This document shows positions 6,363 to 6,433 of a stretch of 6,433 bases of DNA, piece after piece; position 1 is the stretch's first letter; every line of letters starts with the position of its first letter. The translations under genes and the position numbers were made by a program. The notes beneath the pieces were generated by a model. That model did no database searches. It was not told where the DNA came from and was given only the letters and a program-made list of their open reading frames with translations. Source of the DNA: Armatimonadota bacterium (GTDB lineage Bacteria > Armatimonadota > UBA10988 > DTZQ01); assembly GCA_012961305.1 (NCBI GenBank), contig DTZQ01000170.1, positions 1 through 6,433 of the forward strand, given 5' to 3'.

Positions 6363-6433
6363 CTACCACCCTTCCACCGCGATGCAGCCACCGCCGGCCA
6401 CCACGATACAGGATACAACCCTCCCCTTCCCGC
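6363..6433 (-). CDS. Possible 3' end of an upstream gene (partial, cut by window edge)
   Basis: From the right edge, one minus-strand frame stays open for 23 codons and ends at a TAG at 6365-6363. The last residues read VVSCIVVAGGGCIAVEGW. Most third positions are G or C (about 18 of 22 codons), as expected for a coding frame in this GC-rich genome, and the alternation of small and hydrophobic residues would suit a terminal beta-rich segment. The stop lies 27 bases before the oxidoreductase ATG, which fits the tight packing of the other genes and would make the oxidoreductase an internal operon gene. The stretch is too short to assign a family, and a neighbouring frame is also open here, so it may instead be an untranslated leader. 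This is inference from frame and spacing only. Confidence 0.35.
   Translation of the reverse strand, partial: GKGRVVSCIVVAGGGCIAVEGW

Noticed and set aside
6209..6418. Minus-strand 69-codon frame running through the oxidoreductase start
   Set aside because: It overlaps the real RBS and the Rossmann start in another phase, has low-complexity Arg/Ser/Trp-rich content and no family features.

Overview
This window is a GC-rich stretch of bacterial DNA. It carries three complete genes in the same direction on the minus strand, with almost no space between them. They read from the right edge to the left: a cytoplasmic Gfo/Idh/MocA-family oxidoreductase (6335 to 5316), a large exported GH36-like (alpha-galactosidase-type) glycoside hydrolase of 1018 residues (5323 to 2267), and a 717-residue predicted lipoprotein of the DUF3160 family (2263 to 110). 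The first two overlap by 8 bases and the last two are 3 bases apart. Each start has a purine-rich ribosome binding site, so they are almost certainly one transcript. Upstream of the first start, 71 bases to the window edge can be read as the last 23 codons of a further minus-strand gene, which would mean the operon starts outside the window.

Organism: high GC, a Shine-Dalgarno-using bacterium with Sec-type and lipoprotein-type signal peptides. The (TCAAATC)n heptamer, which appears in translation as KSQISNL, resembles short intergenic repeats I associate with environmental bacteria such as Armatimonadota/Fervidibacteria-like lineages, Planctomycetes and other candidate phyla. DUF3160 proteins also occur in such lineages. 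The exact phylum cannot be settled from this sequence, so this is inference only.

Layout: 6433-6363 possible 3' end of an upstream gene; 6362-6336 leader with the oxidoreductase RBS; 6335-5316 oxidoreductase; 5323-2267 hydrolase, with a heptamer repeat and a small inverted repeat inside its signal-peptide codons (5271-5298); 2263-110 DUF3160 lipoprotein; 101-80 a perfect hairpin just after the last stop codon, without a T-tract; 79-1 no convincing gene, although an ATG lies exactly at the left edge.

Working model (inference): an exported hydrolase acts on an alpha-galactoside or related glycan, a surface-anchored protein of unknown function is made with it, and a cytoplasmic NAD(P)-dependent dehydrogenase handles a released sugar or derivative. 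No transporter, regulator, mobile element, RNA gene or CRISPR array is visible. The parts least explained by known families are the roughly 250-350 residue C-terminal extension of the hydrolase, its altered KHD nucleophile motif, the repeat inside its signal peptide, and the role of DUF3160 in a sugar operon.
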